A stretch of DNA of 64,000 nt from Knoxdaviesia capensis (lineage: Eukaryota > Ascomycota > Sordariomycetes > Microascales > Gondwanamycetaceae): the NCBI GenBank assembly GCA_001510575.1, contig LNGK01000001.1, forward strand, positions 434,001 through 498,000, read 5' to 3'. The notes under the pieces are model-generated. The model saw only the letters and a program-made list of their open reading frames with translations, ran no database searches and was not told where the DNA came from. Of this stretch, positions 44,101 to 55,776 are shown piece by piece (positions within the stretch are counted from its first letter, which is position 1; each line of letters begins with the position of its first letter). Position numbers and translations under genes: made by a program.

Positions 44101-47100
44101 CCATTGCGGAAGTATTTCCTCGCAAGCTCCTTGGAAGGCCGACAGCCTGCCGCGACAAGAACACCCAACAGGCACAGGGGGAAAAACAGGACCAGGCTTT
44201 GTCGACGGCCAGGACAAGCCTAAACCTAACTGGGCTCAGCGCGAAGAACGAAGAAGAAGATAATTGTGGCTCCGGCTCCCCACCCAGCCTGCAAGCTATC
44301 GACTTGATACACGTCTCTTTCTTTTTAGGGGGATGATCCGACTTAGTCCCGTTCGGTCATGGTGCAAAGAAGCCACGGCTGTCGCCTGAACCATGATGGA
44401 AGGTTTGGACAGTGTTCTGGCAAAAATCAAAGACCAAGAGGTGCTTCGGGTTTATGCCTGGAACGGGGTGAGCTGAAAAAAAGGAGTTGCTTTTTCTTCT
44501 TATCCTTCCGTGTGCTGGGCTCTTGCAACTGCCCTATGCACACTCTCATCTCCGTGTGTTGTCGCTTTCTCTTCTCCGTGGGCTTGCAGGTTTGCATTTG
44601 CTGACCTGGGTTGTTTCTTGATGATGTCTTTATGCTGTCCGTCATCACCCCCCCATTTTCGGCTAAGCTGGTCAGTTTGCTCGACACGAGAGGCTGTCGG
44701 CCGACGGCCACATCCCATGGGCTTTTATATCGCTTAAGCAGAGCAAAGGCCCAGGTTAAACCGAGTTTGTCCAGATATCTGCGTCAGATATGCGCCTGTC
44801 ACATCACGCAAACCGTTTTTGTGATTGGTCTTGCAGGTCACCTTTTTCTTTTCTTTCTTTTTTTCCCTCTCCCCATCGTTTCCACACGATGACTAGGGAC
44901 CAAACCCACATCCGCCCAGGTCTCGGCAATCTGAGAACACAAGAAAGCAAGCCAGCAAGCCAGCAAGCCAGCAAACTTTAGCCAGCGGAGCACAGCAGAT
45001 TGCAGAGCTCTAGCATTCGCGTTCATCGCTGTATAACAAGGGCTGCAGCACAGATTGTGGGCCAAATGGCCAGAGCTTTGCACGCACTAATGCTTCTCCC
45101 CGCACAGAGCTAGCCGTACTCCGTATGGTGATTTCCTTTACTGTTCTTCTCACGACGCCGGCGAAAAAAATAACCCTCAAGAATCGAATCTCTTCTTGGG
45201 ACAAGAGAGGAACGTGTTGCGGTCGGACGAGCCACCAGCACGCCACACGATGATTACCATGGCCAATGTCTCAAGCGCGAAGATTGCGTAGTCCCAAGAT
45301 CTCGCTATCTTCTGTCGTTTCTATCGCCTGGGACTGGGTCTTGACCGTGCTCGGCTTGAGAGCCGTCCGGATGTCGGCGCTGGGCCGCAGCCCAGGGCGA
45401 AAGTCACCGGGAACATGGAGAAAGTTGGTGTCGGTTCCTATACTCTGCTCGATGCTATCGAACTTTTTTTATGTTCGTTTCTCTTTTTTTTTTCTGGCAA
45501 AAGGAGCTGAGCTGGTTCTTTTGCCTTCATTGTCTGGCGGTGTATTACTTCGAGGCCACTGTTTGGCCACGTCAAGTCCCGTCCACAAGACCCCAATCAG
45601 GCCAGATCCGGGCCGCATGTCTCGACCTTCGACAACGGGAAAGCACGGGAAGACGATCAGAGCCATTTTTCCTCCCTCTCGTCACAGGTCGTCCTCGTCT
45701 GACTTATGAGCAAATACAGCAGCAGCAGCAGCTTCTCAGCGCCAGAAAACGGGTCTCGCCCATCGCCGCCCCGTTGAAAACGGGGCAAGTTAGCCCATCT
45801 CCCGCTTCGCTTAGCGATAGACGTTGTCTGATCGCGGGCGGTGCTGGTGGATAAGACGAAGCTGTCTCCCAAAAGAGCTGGCTGTTACTTGTTGTGCTTT
45901 TTATTGCCAGGCTAGCAAGACCAGAGCGAGTGAAGCATCCCACATATTCACCCTTTCCTCGCCACATACTGTACACCTTTTACCCGCAGCCAACACAGGA
46001 AGACCACGGGCCGCCTGCTCGTAGCTCGACCGTTTGCATTGTCTAATGAATTGTCATCGCTGAGTAAATCCGCTAGTGTATACGTGCCAAGCAATACGGT
46101 GCAGGGAAGCCCGGGACGGGTTCCTAGGCTAGCCAGGTTTCTTGAGAGATTGGGAGTTGCGAGATTGGAGAGAAACTAGGCTGTTTCGGCTGCTGTTATA
46201 GAGCGGGGATGAGCAGAGGATGTGGTGGGTTAGTGGTCCAAGTTGTTGTGATCAAGGTGAAAAAGGCATCAATCAACTCTGGCATCTGATACTAACTCCT
46301 GAACAGCTAAACAGCGGTGCCCGGGTCAAGCTCGCAAAAAGCTTCGTCATTCATTCTTCATGGCTCCATATCTAAAGTCCGAGAGCTGGTTATCACGGCC
46401 CACAGAAAATCTTAGCAGTCCGGATCACCATCCTTGGGAGGGGGGGCCCTCTCTGTCTTCACGTCTTTTGTTCGGTGGAGATCGCTTTGGCAAATCCGCA
46501 GGCCGTCATTATCAACAACGAGGCTCGGGGGAATGGATCTTCCTGTACAGCCCCCCCCCCCCTTCCTCCCCAAAAGAAATCGGCGGGTTTACGCAGCTCA
46601 GTCACATTTCCCCTATGCAAGATTTCTACCACTATTTGATCTTCCCCCTTTGAAGGCATCATGGAAGAGAGTTAGGGGCTGCAAGTGAGCGGCTTATTCC
46701 ATCTACAGCATGCGTCCTTTTAAGACCGTCCACGCAAGCCCAGCAGCACTCACGGGCTGTGTGTGTGATCTCGTAAAACAGAAGCACGGGTCCTTCTTGG
46801 CCGGTGTCTTTTCCTTTTCTTTTTTCAATTTTGTGTATTTATTTTTATACCTCACCCTCTCACTCACGTTTTGTCTACAAACATGGATCATTGGCCCAAT
46901 TCCGTATTTTTTGGCATGCAGGCAGAACGGATACATTGTCTACATCGGTTCTAGTGTGAGCATTACGTGTGTGCTTGTTTCCCTCCCCTCTGGTTGCGGT
47001 TTAAAAATTTCGCTTTTTGCGCTGCAGAGAGATTTCGCCCTCGATGTGGTGGGCCGGACCATCTGCACGTTGGAGGATTAGTTTCCCAGACTAAAGACGC

Positions 47101-47130
47101 CATGGGTGTCGAACCGGGGGGGGCTATAGC
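41101..47130. other. Gene desert, part 2
   Basis: No gene recognised. Mostly unique DNA near 50% GC. A short (CAAGCCAG)n repeat lies at 44945-44973, TACTGTAC at 45967-45974, and a C run at about 46550-46562. No transposon ends, coding domains or structured RNA seen. Confidence 0.5.
44945..44973. repeat. 8-bp tandem repeat, about 3.5 copies
   Basis: Units of CAAGCCAG in direct tandem. Confidence 0.85.
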
Positions 47131-47250
47131 AGAGCCGTGATATAGGTTAAGTTGACGCCAGGTGAGTGTGGGAGGAGCATGTGGGCAAGGAGCGGTGATT
47201 GCGATGGGCGATGTTGAGAAACACACGCAAGATTGGGAGAAGAAACAAAC

Positions 47251-47273
47251 GAGAGAGAGAGAGAGAGAGAGAG
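47251..47273. repeat. (GA)n microsatellite
   Basis: About 11 uninterrupted units. Confidence 0.9.
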
Positions 47274-47570
47274 CTGTGAAGCGGGACTGGGGGTGGGGGT
47301 GGTGTTCGTGTCTTTCTGGTTCGTAACGGGGGCGTGGGTGGTTTTTGTTCTGTGTGTCTTTTTTTTTTTTTGTAGAGGAGACACGCCTCGTATGACATTG
47401 AACCGCCTCGTTGGACGGGAGTCATCGTGCTCGTACCTGAGAAATCTCGACAGCCAGAGAACAAACGAACGGTATTGGCACACGCGCACACACACACATG
47501 CTTACGTACAGGGTGCCAGCAATCAGGTTCCGCGGAGGCGTCCAGATCCGCCCATGCAGACGACACCAGG

Positions 47571-47574
<4 letters not shown>

Positions 47575-47613
<39 letters not shown>
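47575..47613. repeat. (TC)n microsatellite
   Basis: About 19 uninterrupted units, complementary to the GA tract 300 bp to the left. Confidence 0.9.
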
Positions 47614-47617
<4 letters not shown>

Positions 47618-48500
47618 ATGCTCTCGAAGAATCATTCCACATCCGGCTAGCAAATCTCACCTTCACACACATTCTAGCACTCTGGACCCGTGTCTGGACG
47701 TCCAGCGACCGCCGTGTCGTCCCACTCCCAATCCCACAGGCCATCCAATCCATCCTCCTGCGTCCCAGCTGGGTCCTAAAAGAGCCAGGGGGGTGGGGAG
47801 GAAGGGAAGGTCTGTCGATCCCCCAAGAAAGCGAAAAATGGCAGAGAGAGGGAAAATGCCAAAAACGCGCCACACACACACACACACACAAGGGGAATAA
47901 AAACTCATCCTGCTCATTACCACCACCGACAACCACGGCCACCGTGACATTGAAGAGGGCAGATCAGCGGCAAAGGGGACCCCGGAAACCAAAAAGGACG
48001 CGGTTGCAGTACGGCTGGATTGGAACCTCAAAAGGGACCACCAGGGGGTGGGATGGAGGAGGAGCCCAGAACGAGAAGCTTAGCAAAAGATTTCCAGATG
48101 ACTGGCCGGTGGAGAGTAGGGTCTGGCTCATTTGGGAGGGACGGGGGAGACAGACCAAACCAGCCGCCAGACCCCAGTTCGACAGGTCTCTTGAACCCCC
48201 AAGAAAAGCCATCACCAGGGCGCCCCTCCCCTCCCCAAGTGAATGGGATTTGGGGGGGGAGGGACAGCAAGCACACGGAATCCCATGGATCTGGGGCGTA
48301 CGGTTCCAACGGTGGTATTTCGGTGCGTTGTTTGAAAGGGCAGAAGAAGAAAAATTCTTTTCATTTTTTGATCTGTGCGGTTGCAGTGCTGTTGCTCTTA
48401 ACACGCCGCACATATTGGTGTGGTGGTGTAAGTGTTGGCACTTTTTGTAGCGCCTGAGAGGGGACGTCTAAGTGATTGGGAGTACGTAGAAGGACTGTCC

Positions 48501-51500
48501 TGGTCTGCTTCTGACTTTCTTCTGTTGTGGTGATATACCCTCCAAGACAGGGACACGAACCCCCCTCGCATAGGAATATTCTTCCTTCTTGTTTGTTTCT
48601 TGGGGGGTTTCGCCGGGCAGGTTCAGGTCTGTTGGGTTAAGCTGGGTTGGTTGACATAAGGATGATGGGGGTGGTGATTAACTGGTTGTTCACAGCCGTG
48701 GGTGCTCTTCTAGCGGGAGTTTTTGGTCGCGTTTGCATAAGAACAGCGGCAGGGCACTCGATGTCCGCCTGGGCGGTGATATCATGAGGTGTCCGGGTCC
48801 TGACCTGCGCAAGTGCCAACGGCGGTGCTGGGGGAGGTGCATGAAAGTCCATACGGGAGCGTTGCAGTGCTATCTTGTCCTTGTTTGTGTGTATAAGCTC
48901 GTATTAAGGCATATCGCACATGCACATGGCGCTTGTGCTTGTGCCCGGTATAGGTGAGGATCAGGCAATAGCAGGCGGTCATGGTCGTGCCCAAAGCGGG
49001 ATATACTTTGGGAGCAGCGAGGATGATCACAGCAGCAGCCCGGATTACTTGGTACAGCCATGGCTATATCACGTCCAGCTGTGGGCTGTCTCCTTCATCC
49101 CATCTGTTCTTTTCTTGGGAGGGCTATGGGAGCATCAATGCTGAGATCTTAACGGCTGCTCTTATGGTGTCTGAGCCAGAGATGATGAGCAGTGGTCCAT
49201 GTGGTTATGCATATCCAGCTTGCTTTTGCACTACTCGACATATGTGATGAGATCGTCCGCGTTGCCATTTTCACCGACACCTCATGGGTATACGCAAACA
49301 CTCACACACATACTGGATATACTATGCACACACACATGCCTGGCCGCCACACTTTTCTCGTCGAACTTGACGCTTCATCTGCAATGAGCCACTTTACGGC
49401 TTCCCCAGCGCCGCTAACCCCAATCAGCCACTAGCCTGCGCAAAAGGAAAAAAAAAAAAAAGAAAGAAAAGAAAAGCAACATGGTCGTGGCACCTTTGAG
49501 TAAAATCCGGACCTGCCCAAACTCTCGGGGTTTCCATTGCATGAGCTAAGACCAGAACACGTCCAAACTCATGTTGTTCATGCGGGCGCTGCGAATGACT
49601 GGGGGACCGGGGCGGGATTTTTTTCTTTTGTGCGCTTTTTTTGTTCCTTTTTCTTCCCTCATTCCTCCCGGAGCTGGTTGTCGAATACGGCTGCTATTGC
49701 TTGACCCGGCTATGCTGCTTTCGACAGGTCCTCCGTATATCGGCAGCCATGCAGGAGAGTATTTACAGTACGCACTCGCAGGGGAAAACGTCCGTACAGC
49801 GTGGTGCTGGATCGCTCTCTCTTACCCTCGCGTGTGTAGGGTGGCCGGTGCCAGCGAGAAACCACGCGAGAAATACGTGGAAAGACTAGGCTGGCTTGGG
49901 AGACTTAATACGGCGGTGATATTGGGGGGGAGGGGAAGGGGGGGCCCGATGGGCCTCGCGGAATGCCCATCCTCAGAGACAGAGGGCGGCATGAGGAGAT
50001 GCAGTATTTGGGCCAAGCAGGGTGACGTGGAACTGGGTGAGGGTTTTCGCGGCGATCGAGTGTACAGGTCGCTCTAGGCGTCTCTATACGTAGGGGACCG
50101 CATATAATCTTGTGGCTGTGAACCACGTAGGCATTGAGAGGGCACATCACGGCCTAGATCTGACATACAGTCATGGCCTGCCCTCAATGCACAGCTCGCG
50201 AGGGGCATTGTCGACACTGGCCCAAGCCAACCCTCCACGTTACCACTACAGCAGGTCCCTGCGGGAAGGAAGTCCAGACGAAATCCACAAAGATATGGCT
50301 GAACGCCGGACGATGTGCGTATCCGGCGATCCGGATGACGGCGGATTTTTCTGCTGCTACGCGCATCAACAGTGGGAGAACCCTATCCTAGAAGCGTGGC
50401 GGTCTGCACTGAGGGGAGATCGGCGGTCCGGCATGCACAGTGGGGCGAAGCGCCGGGATTCTGGCCGTGTTTCTTGTGCGCTTCTGTTTGCTTGCTCTGG
50501 TGTGTGTGGCTTGGGCGGTCCGGACGACGGATGATCCGCACGAAAACAGAAACGAGCCGGAAATCCCCATAAGGCGGAAACCCTGCTTGTTGGTCTGCGG
50601 TGTTGGTGCTGTGTCTTTGAAGAAGCAAAAGGGGAAGTGTGGCTGTGGTGGCTTCATGGCCTCAGAAGGCTTTGGAAAGGTCCGTCGATCCCGGTTTGGC
50701 TTAATCTTGCAGTGTTCATGCCGCTCCAGGGCAGGCCGCCGCTCTGACCGGAAGTGATGCCAGCGAGCAGCCAGTCAAAGCGGCCCTGGTCCTGAGTTCG
50801 ACCAAGACGCTATGCAGAGAGCATATACGCACAGAGTTGAAAGTTCGCTGACATCAATCTTGGTGAGTCTGTCTCGCGAGTATCACATCCTCCCAACTCC
50901 GAGCTTTACAGCAACATCGGCCAGGAAAAGGCCAAGCATGCAAGATACTGCTTATGGAGCATCTCCCCCCCCTTCTACCGAAAAGAGGCACCATCAGAGT
51001 ACATTGCTAAGACGGCCACTATAGGTTGGCCCTTTCTTTGTTTCCCAGCCCAGTGGAAGGATGCACACACACACACATACTCAGTGCGAGAGAGAGGGTG
51101 AGAGTGAGAGCAAGAAAAGATCTTTTGTAGTCTGCTTTTCTCGGGATATTTAAATTATTTATTATTTCTTGCTTCGTTCTCTCCTCTTAGGCGCTGCTGG
51201 CTGCGTTGTTAGCTTCACCATGGCGCCCGCAACGCCCGTTGGAAGCGGCATCCGGGCCTTGGTGGTGGTGACACACCATCGAACAAAGCATCATCCTCTC
51301 TCTCCATTCCTATGATGAATCCCATCCCATACTCCAAGGGGCCCTCCCACTCCCACTCCTCCACGCCCCTTTCCACCCAGCTGGACCAGTTCCACGCCAG
51401 GAATCGGATCCCATTCTTCCTCCCACCGGTTTTTGTTCTTTCCCACCAAAGGCCTGAGTGCGGGTCGCCGTCCATTTCGCTGTTTTCTCTTGATTTCTCC

Positions 51501-53100
51501 CCAGCCCTGCCAGGTCGTCAGCAGGGAGAAATTACAGCATCCAGCCCGATTCCAAATATAGGTGTAATTGGTTCCCTGGAAGTCTCCGTCGGGGTCCTCC
51601 TCTTCTGTGCATGCATGAGCACACTGTATTCATAGGCATACCACCTTTCTTTTTGCATGCACACCCTCCAGGCGGTCGTGATCGGCCGGGTGCGAGGTGG
51701 GACTCGACAGAAGACTGTTTGTCTGTCCTGTGGGAGATCCGGGAGGATCCCTCTACCCAGAGGTTGCCTCTACCCACGAGGTTGGGAAATATATCCCTTC
51801 GATGTGCTTTCTCGGGGAAATCATCCTCGTACCCAATGTTTACTCTTCGTACATGCAGAAAATTTGGCGGTGATGACCCTCCATCCTCCGGGTCTGACGG
51901 CGTCGTCTGGGTGCTGTCATGCAGAGTGAGTGAAGTCCAGGAATGTGGCTGGTTGGGTACAATACACATCCAGCAAGCCACAAATGCTTGGGTGCAGCGA
52001 CGGCGTCGGCGGGGCCGACAGCGTTAGAAAAAAAAATACATAGACAGAGAGGGAACACAAAAAAGGAAGAAAAAAAATTAAATAAATAAATAAAAATTTC
52101 AAGAAAAAATTAAAGAAAACCGGCTGCAGCATGTGGTTGGGTCCCGGCCTCACAGTGGTGCATATTAGGAGCAGGCAAAGAAGGGGGGCCGCCGACCCAC
52201 GACCTCGACCAAGATTACAGCAGTTACAGGTGAGTATCTTTCTCTGTTCATCTGGAGCAAAGACGAACAAACAACAGCCTGATGCGAGGCACCCCGCAAG
52301 GCCCTAGGCTGAGCCGAGTATCAAGATCCGGGCGCCGGCGCGACACTGGGGGGACCGGAGCAAGGCACAGCAGACGTGCTCTGACGCGTCGTTGGTCGAG
52401 AGGTCAGCATCGCGTATACTGGGGAGTTCTTAGTTGTCGTTTAGAGTTTAGAAGGCCGTTTTTAACGTCTGTGGCCCTCCAGCGAATCATCGTTGACTCT
52501 GATGGGGGGTCTGGCAGGTTTCTTTCGCTCGCTTCTTGGTATTCCGCGCTCGCGGTATTTAGCGAGGTTAGAAGACAACCGATCGACGAAGGACAACATG
52601 TTCCCTCTTCTAGGGCTGGGCTGACACCCAGTGGCGAAAATGTCAGTTCTCCCCTGATATTGGTTCCTTGCCTTGCTGTGCCTTGCACGCCAAAACCTTT
52701 AACTCCAGCGCGGGAATGCCCTCAGAACGTGCATCTCGAGATGTAAGTGGTTGGCTCGTGTATACCGCTAGCAACTCCAAGTCGTGGAAGCCTGCCAGAA
52801 GGAGTGGAATCGCCGCGGTGATTGGCTGGCGACAATAGGGCAGTGAAGATGGGGCAGAAGCGGCTGAGAGGCGAACTGATCGGAGGACTTGGGAGTTGTT
52901 CTCGCCGTGATATGCCTTCAAGGGGTGCTCACGCGCTGCTCGGTGCTGAAAGAGGCTGGACTGCAGTAGAGACCGGTGAGGGGAAGATGCTGATCACTGC
53001 TGCCAACCACTAGAAGCCACAAATACTACGTCGAGTTGTTGCTTTTGTTGTTCACAGACGCTGGAGGTGGATTTGCATCTTCAAGCATGGTGAGAAGACC
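48501..53100. other. Gene desert, part 4
   Basis: No gene recognised. Poly-A at about 49448-49461, short AC runs at about 51064-51078, and an AT-rich patch at 52024-52110. Otherwise featureless to reading. Confidence 0.5.
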
Positions 53101-53129
53101 AACCCTTACCCTAGCCAGCCACTTTCCAT

Positions 53130-53142
53130 AACCCTAACCCTT
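53130..53142. repeat. Interstitial telomere-like repeat, two units
   Basis: AACCCTAACCCTT in spacer DNA; a degenerate copy (AACCCTTACCCTA) lies at 53101-53113. Confidence 0.8.
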
Positions 53143-54391
53143 CATAGAGCTGGTGTATCCGGACCTCTGGCCAAAAACGCCTCTCGCTCAGCCCTACTAG
53201 AGCGCGTAGATGTCACCAGAGATTGTCAGACGGAGGACCTGTATGATCACCACGGGAAAAAAGCAAACTGGACGCGACATACTTTTTCTTTGCCCCCTGT
53301 TCACGTTGACGTGTTGCAGGAGAACGGCGTAGCAAGGAGGGAGAGGGAAAGGGGGGGGGAGAGAAAGAAGGCAATGTTGACACATGAGCGGGCAGTTTGG
53401 GGATCAAATCTCAGAGCAGGGCAGCCAATAACGGGTGAAGAAGCAGCAGAATGTTGAGAACGAAATAACTGGAGAGAGAGGGGCCCAGCGAAAAATAACC
53501 ACCAAAACGGGCACAGAAGCAGAAGCAATGAAGGGGTCTGGCCGTGATTGGATGGACCCGAGAACGCCCCCCTCCCCCCGGGCGGATCGACAGGTGAGCT
53601 GTCGTTCAGGCGTGTCGATCAGCGACCCTCCCGTCGGGAAGAGAACCGTGAAGGCAACTTCTGGATGTGTGCATATACTGTACAGGTCTTCTGCCTGGGT
53701 TCCCTCCACAGCGCGGTGGCCGATTAAGGGGGACGAGAATGTGGGTGCGACATTACACGCACGCCCCCCATCGAGCGCGAACTGGACATTCTACGTGCAT
53801 CAAGTGGATCAGCGAACGGTTGGCGACAGGTTGGAAGTTGAAAATATGTCTAGGAGATAGTGAAGATCTTCTCGAAAGAGGAAAAGAACAGAAGCCAGGA
53901 AGGGGACCAGAGCAGGAAAAAGCAACTACTGGCTGCCATTCGACGCCACAATCTCAAAGCCCAGATTAGGCGTGCTTTAGCCCAACCACTTGCGACGTGT
54001 TGTCTAATGGCGCACCCACTAGAACCAGCAGAGAAACCCAGGATGTTCCTTATGGGGAGGGGGAGGGGGGCGGCCTTGGAGGCCCTGGTGCCAGCCACGC
54101 GATGGCCGACGATTGGAGAGCTTCTGTCTTCCTTTCTGCTGTGCAAGCCTGCGTGTGTTCGCTGGAGCCGGGTTCCCGGGGTGAGAAAAAAAAGACCAAC
54201 CAGCACAGAAACCCACACGCGCGCGATACCAGGATCGGCAAGGCGCGACGAGGGGGGGGCAACAAGTAAGTGCATAAAAGAGCATAAGTAACAGCGAGAT
54301 TGGCGCACGGAAATAGCGTGATGGACCCGAATTTAAGTGCATGAAGGAGACCAACACTTGCACAGCTTAGCTCTGCGAAGAGAATTTTATA

Positions 54392-54412
54392 TACAGTACT
54401 GTACTGTACATG
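54392..54412. repeat. Overlapping TACTGTAC octamers
   Basis: Two TACTGTAC copies (54397-54404 and 54402-54409) overlap inside a near-palindromic TACAGTACTGTACTGTACA. Confidence 0.8.
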
Positions 54413-55757
54413 CGTGGGTATAGTTGGAAGCGGCTGCGAGCGTGGTTTGTGGTGGGAAGTGTGCGGGCGTCTGGTGTCGGTGAGAGTGAAATTGAACGGC
54501 GACAGCGCTTCAATGCAACGAGGAGGTCAGACCAGCTTGGACGTTCCAGCAGCGTTGAACCCTGGGGAGCTGGCCTCGGAAAGGCGACCAAAGAACAAAT
54601 AAGAAAGAAAAAAGGCCTCGAAATCATGCACCCGCATTCCTGTATGCCTCTCCATCGTCAGGTGGACCGGATGCACCCAGCGGACGTATTATCTGGCCCG
54701 ACCTCCCTCTCTCTCTAACCTGCTGTACGAATATATACATGAACCCTCACTTATGTGCACACTCCTCGATTCCAGAGTAGCCTGACCTGTCAGAAGTGGG
54801 AGTGAACAAAGCTAAATAACACCGCAGAGACAGGTCGAGATGCATCCGAAAGGCAATGACGCGAAAGGGAGAATCTGATAGCCCGCCGCCCTATGCGCAG
54901 AGTGTGTGAAAGATCCCCTTTTCTGCGGTTTTTAACTGCGGGTACATCCAAGATGCCTTCGATATGCTGCTCTGTTGTCACAATTCTTTTTTTGTGTGCA
55001 GGCTACAAGTCTACCGTAGCATTGAGCGCCCTCTCTCCATGCCGATCTTCTCCCGTCTCTTGCCCCCCTCTCTCTCTTCCGGACACTGGGCCCATCCTCA
55101 GGGATTTTCCGAATGTACCTCCTCCACAGTCGCCTGGTCTGAAGAGTACATCGGTTAAGACTGCTGCTATGCATCCGTCGCCTCTTTGTCCTAGCTCTTG
55201 GGGCGAAAAAAGAGCACCACCAAGTCCCCTTGTCCTGCAGGAAATGCCAGACTTGGCCAGGGTGGGCTGGTGGTGTGTGTGTGGCTCGTGGCCATGTATA
55301 ATGCTCGGTATTATACGGCAACAAACAATGGAAAGGGCAGCCGGCCTCCGCTGCTCTTCTGTTGACTGGCGTGGCTTGCGATTGTCTCTCTGCGGGCTAG
55401 CGGCTGTTGCATGGCTCTCGAAGATGTGCGTGGCTTGCTGGACGCGCGAGCGACGGGCGAGTGACCTCCGCGGGAGGAGGGAGCACTGGTGAGTACGTGT
55501 TCTGCTGTTGGGGGCTTCTGGGCCTCTCTTTCTCTCCGAGGATACATCGTGCGAGTGCGAGTGTGATTAGATCCAAAAAGGGGGGGGTTCGCAAATTCTC
55601 TCTGGACGTCAACGTTGCACAGAACAGTACTCTCGCCAGCTGACGGCTAGGATCGAAAGGGGGTTCGCTGCAACTCTGGGACTGGGGAAAAAAAGAACTC
55701 TGCTTTTCTTGCCTCTCTCCCCTTGCCAGACCCAGGGAACTTATCACGAACTGCTCC

Positions 55758-55776
55758 AGTACTGTACAGTACATGC
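55758..55776. repeat. Palindromic TACTGTACAGTA element
   Basis: TACTGTAC at 55760-55767 and GTACAGTA at 55764-55771 overlap to make a perfect 12-bp palindrome. Confidence 0.85.

Larger units (their letters stand above)
47131..48500. other. Gene desert, part 3: paired GA and CT microsatellites
   Basis: Contains (GA)n at 47251-47273 and (TC)n at 47575-47613, plus (AC)n at about 47871-47891. A 405-codon open frame on the + strand crosses all three, but its translation is simple-repeat peptide and unrelated sequence, so I do not call a gene. Confidence 0.5.

Noticed and set aside
47233..48450. 405-codon open frame as a gene
   Set aside because: Crosses (GA)n, (TC)n and (AC)n repeats and shows no codon bias like the neighbouring genes or any domain.
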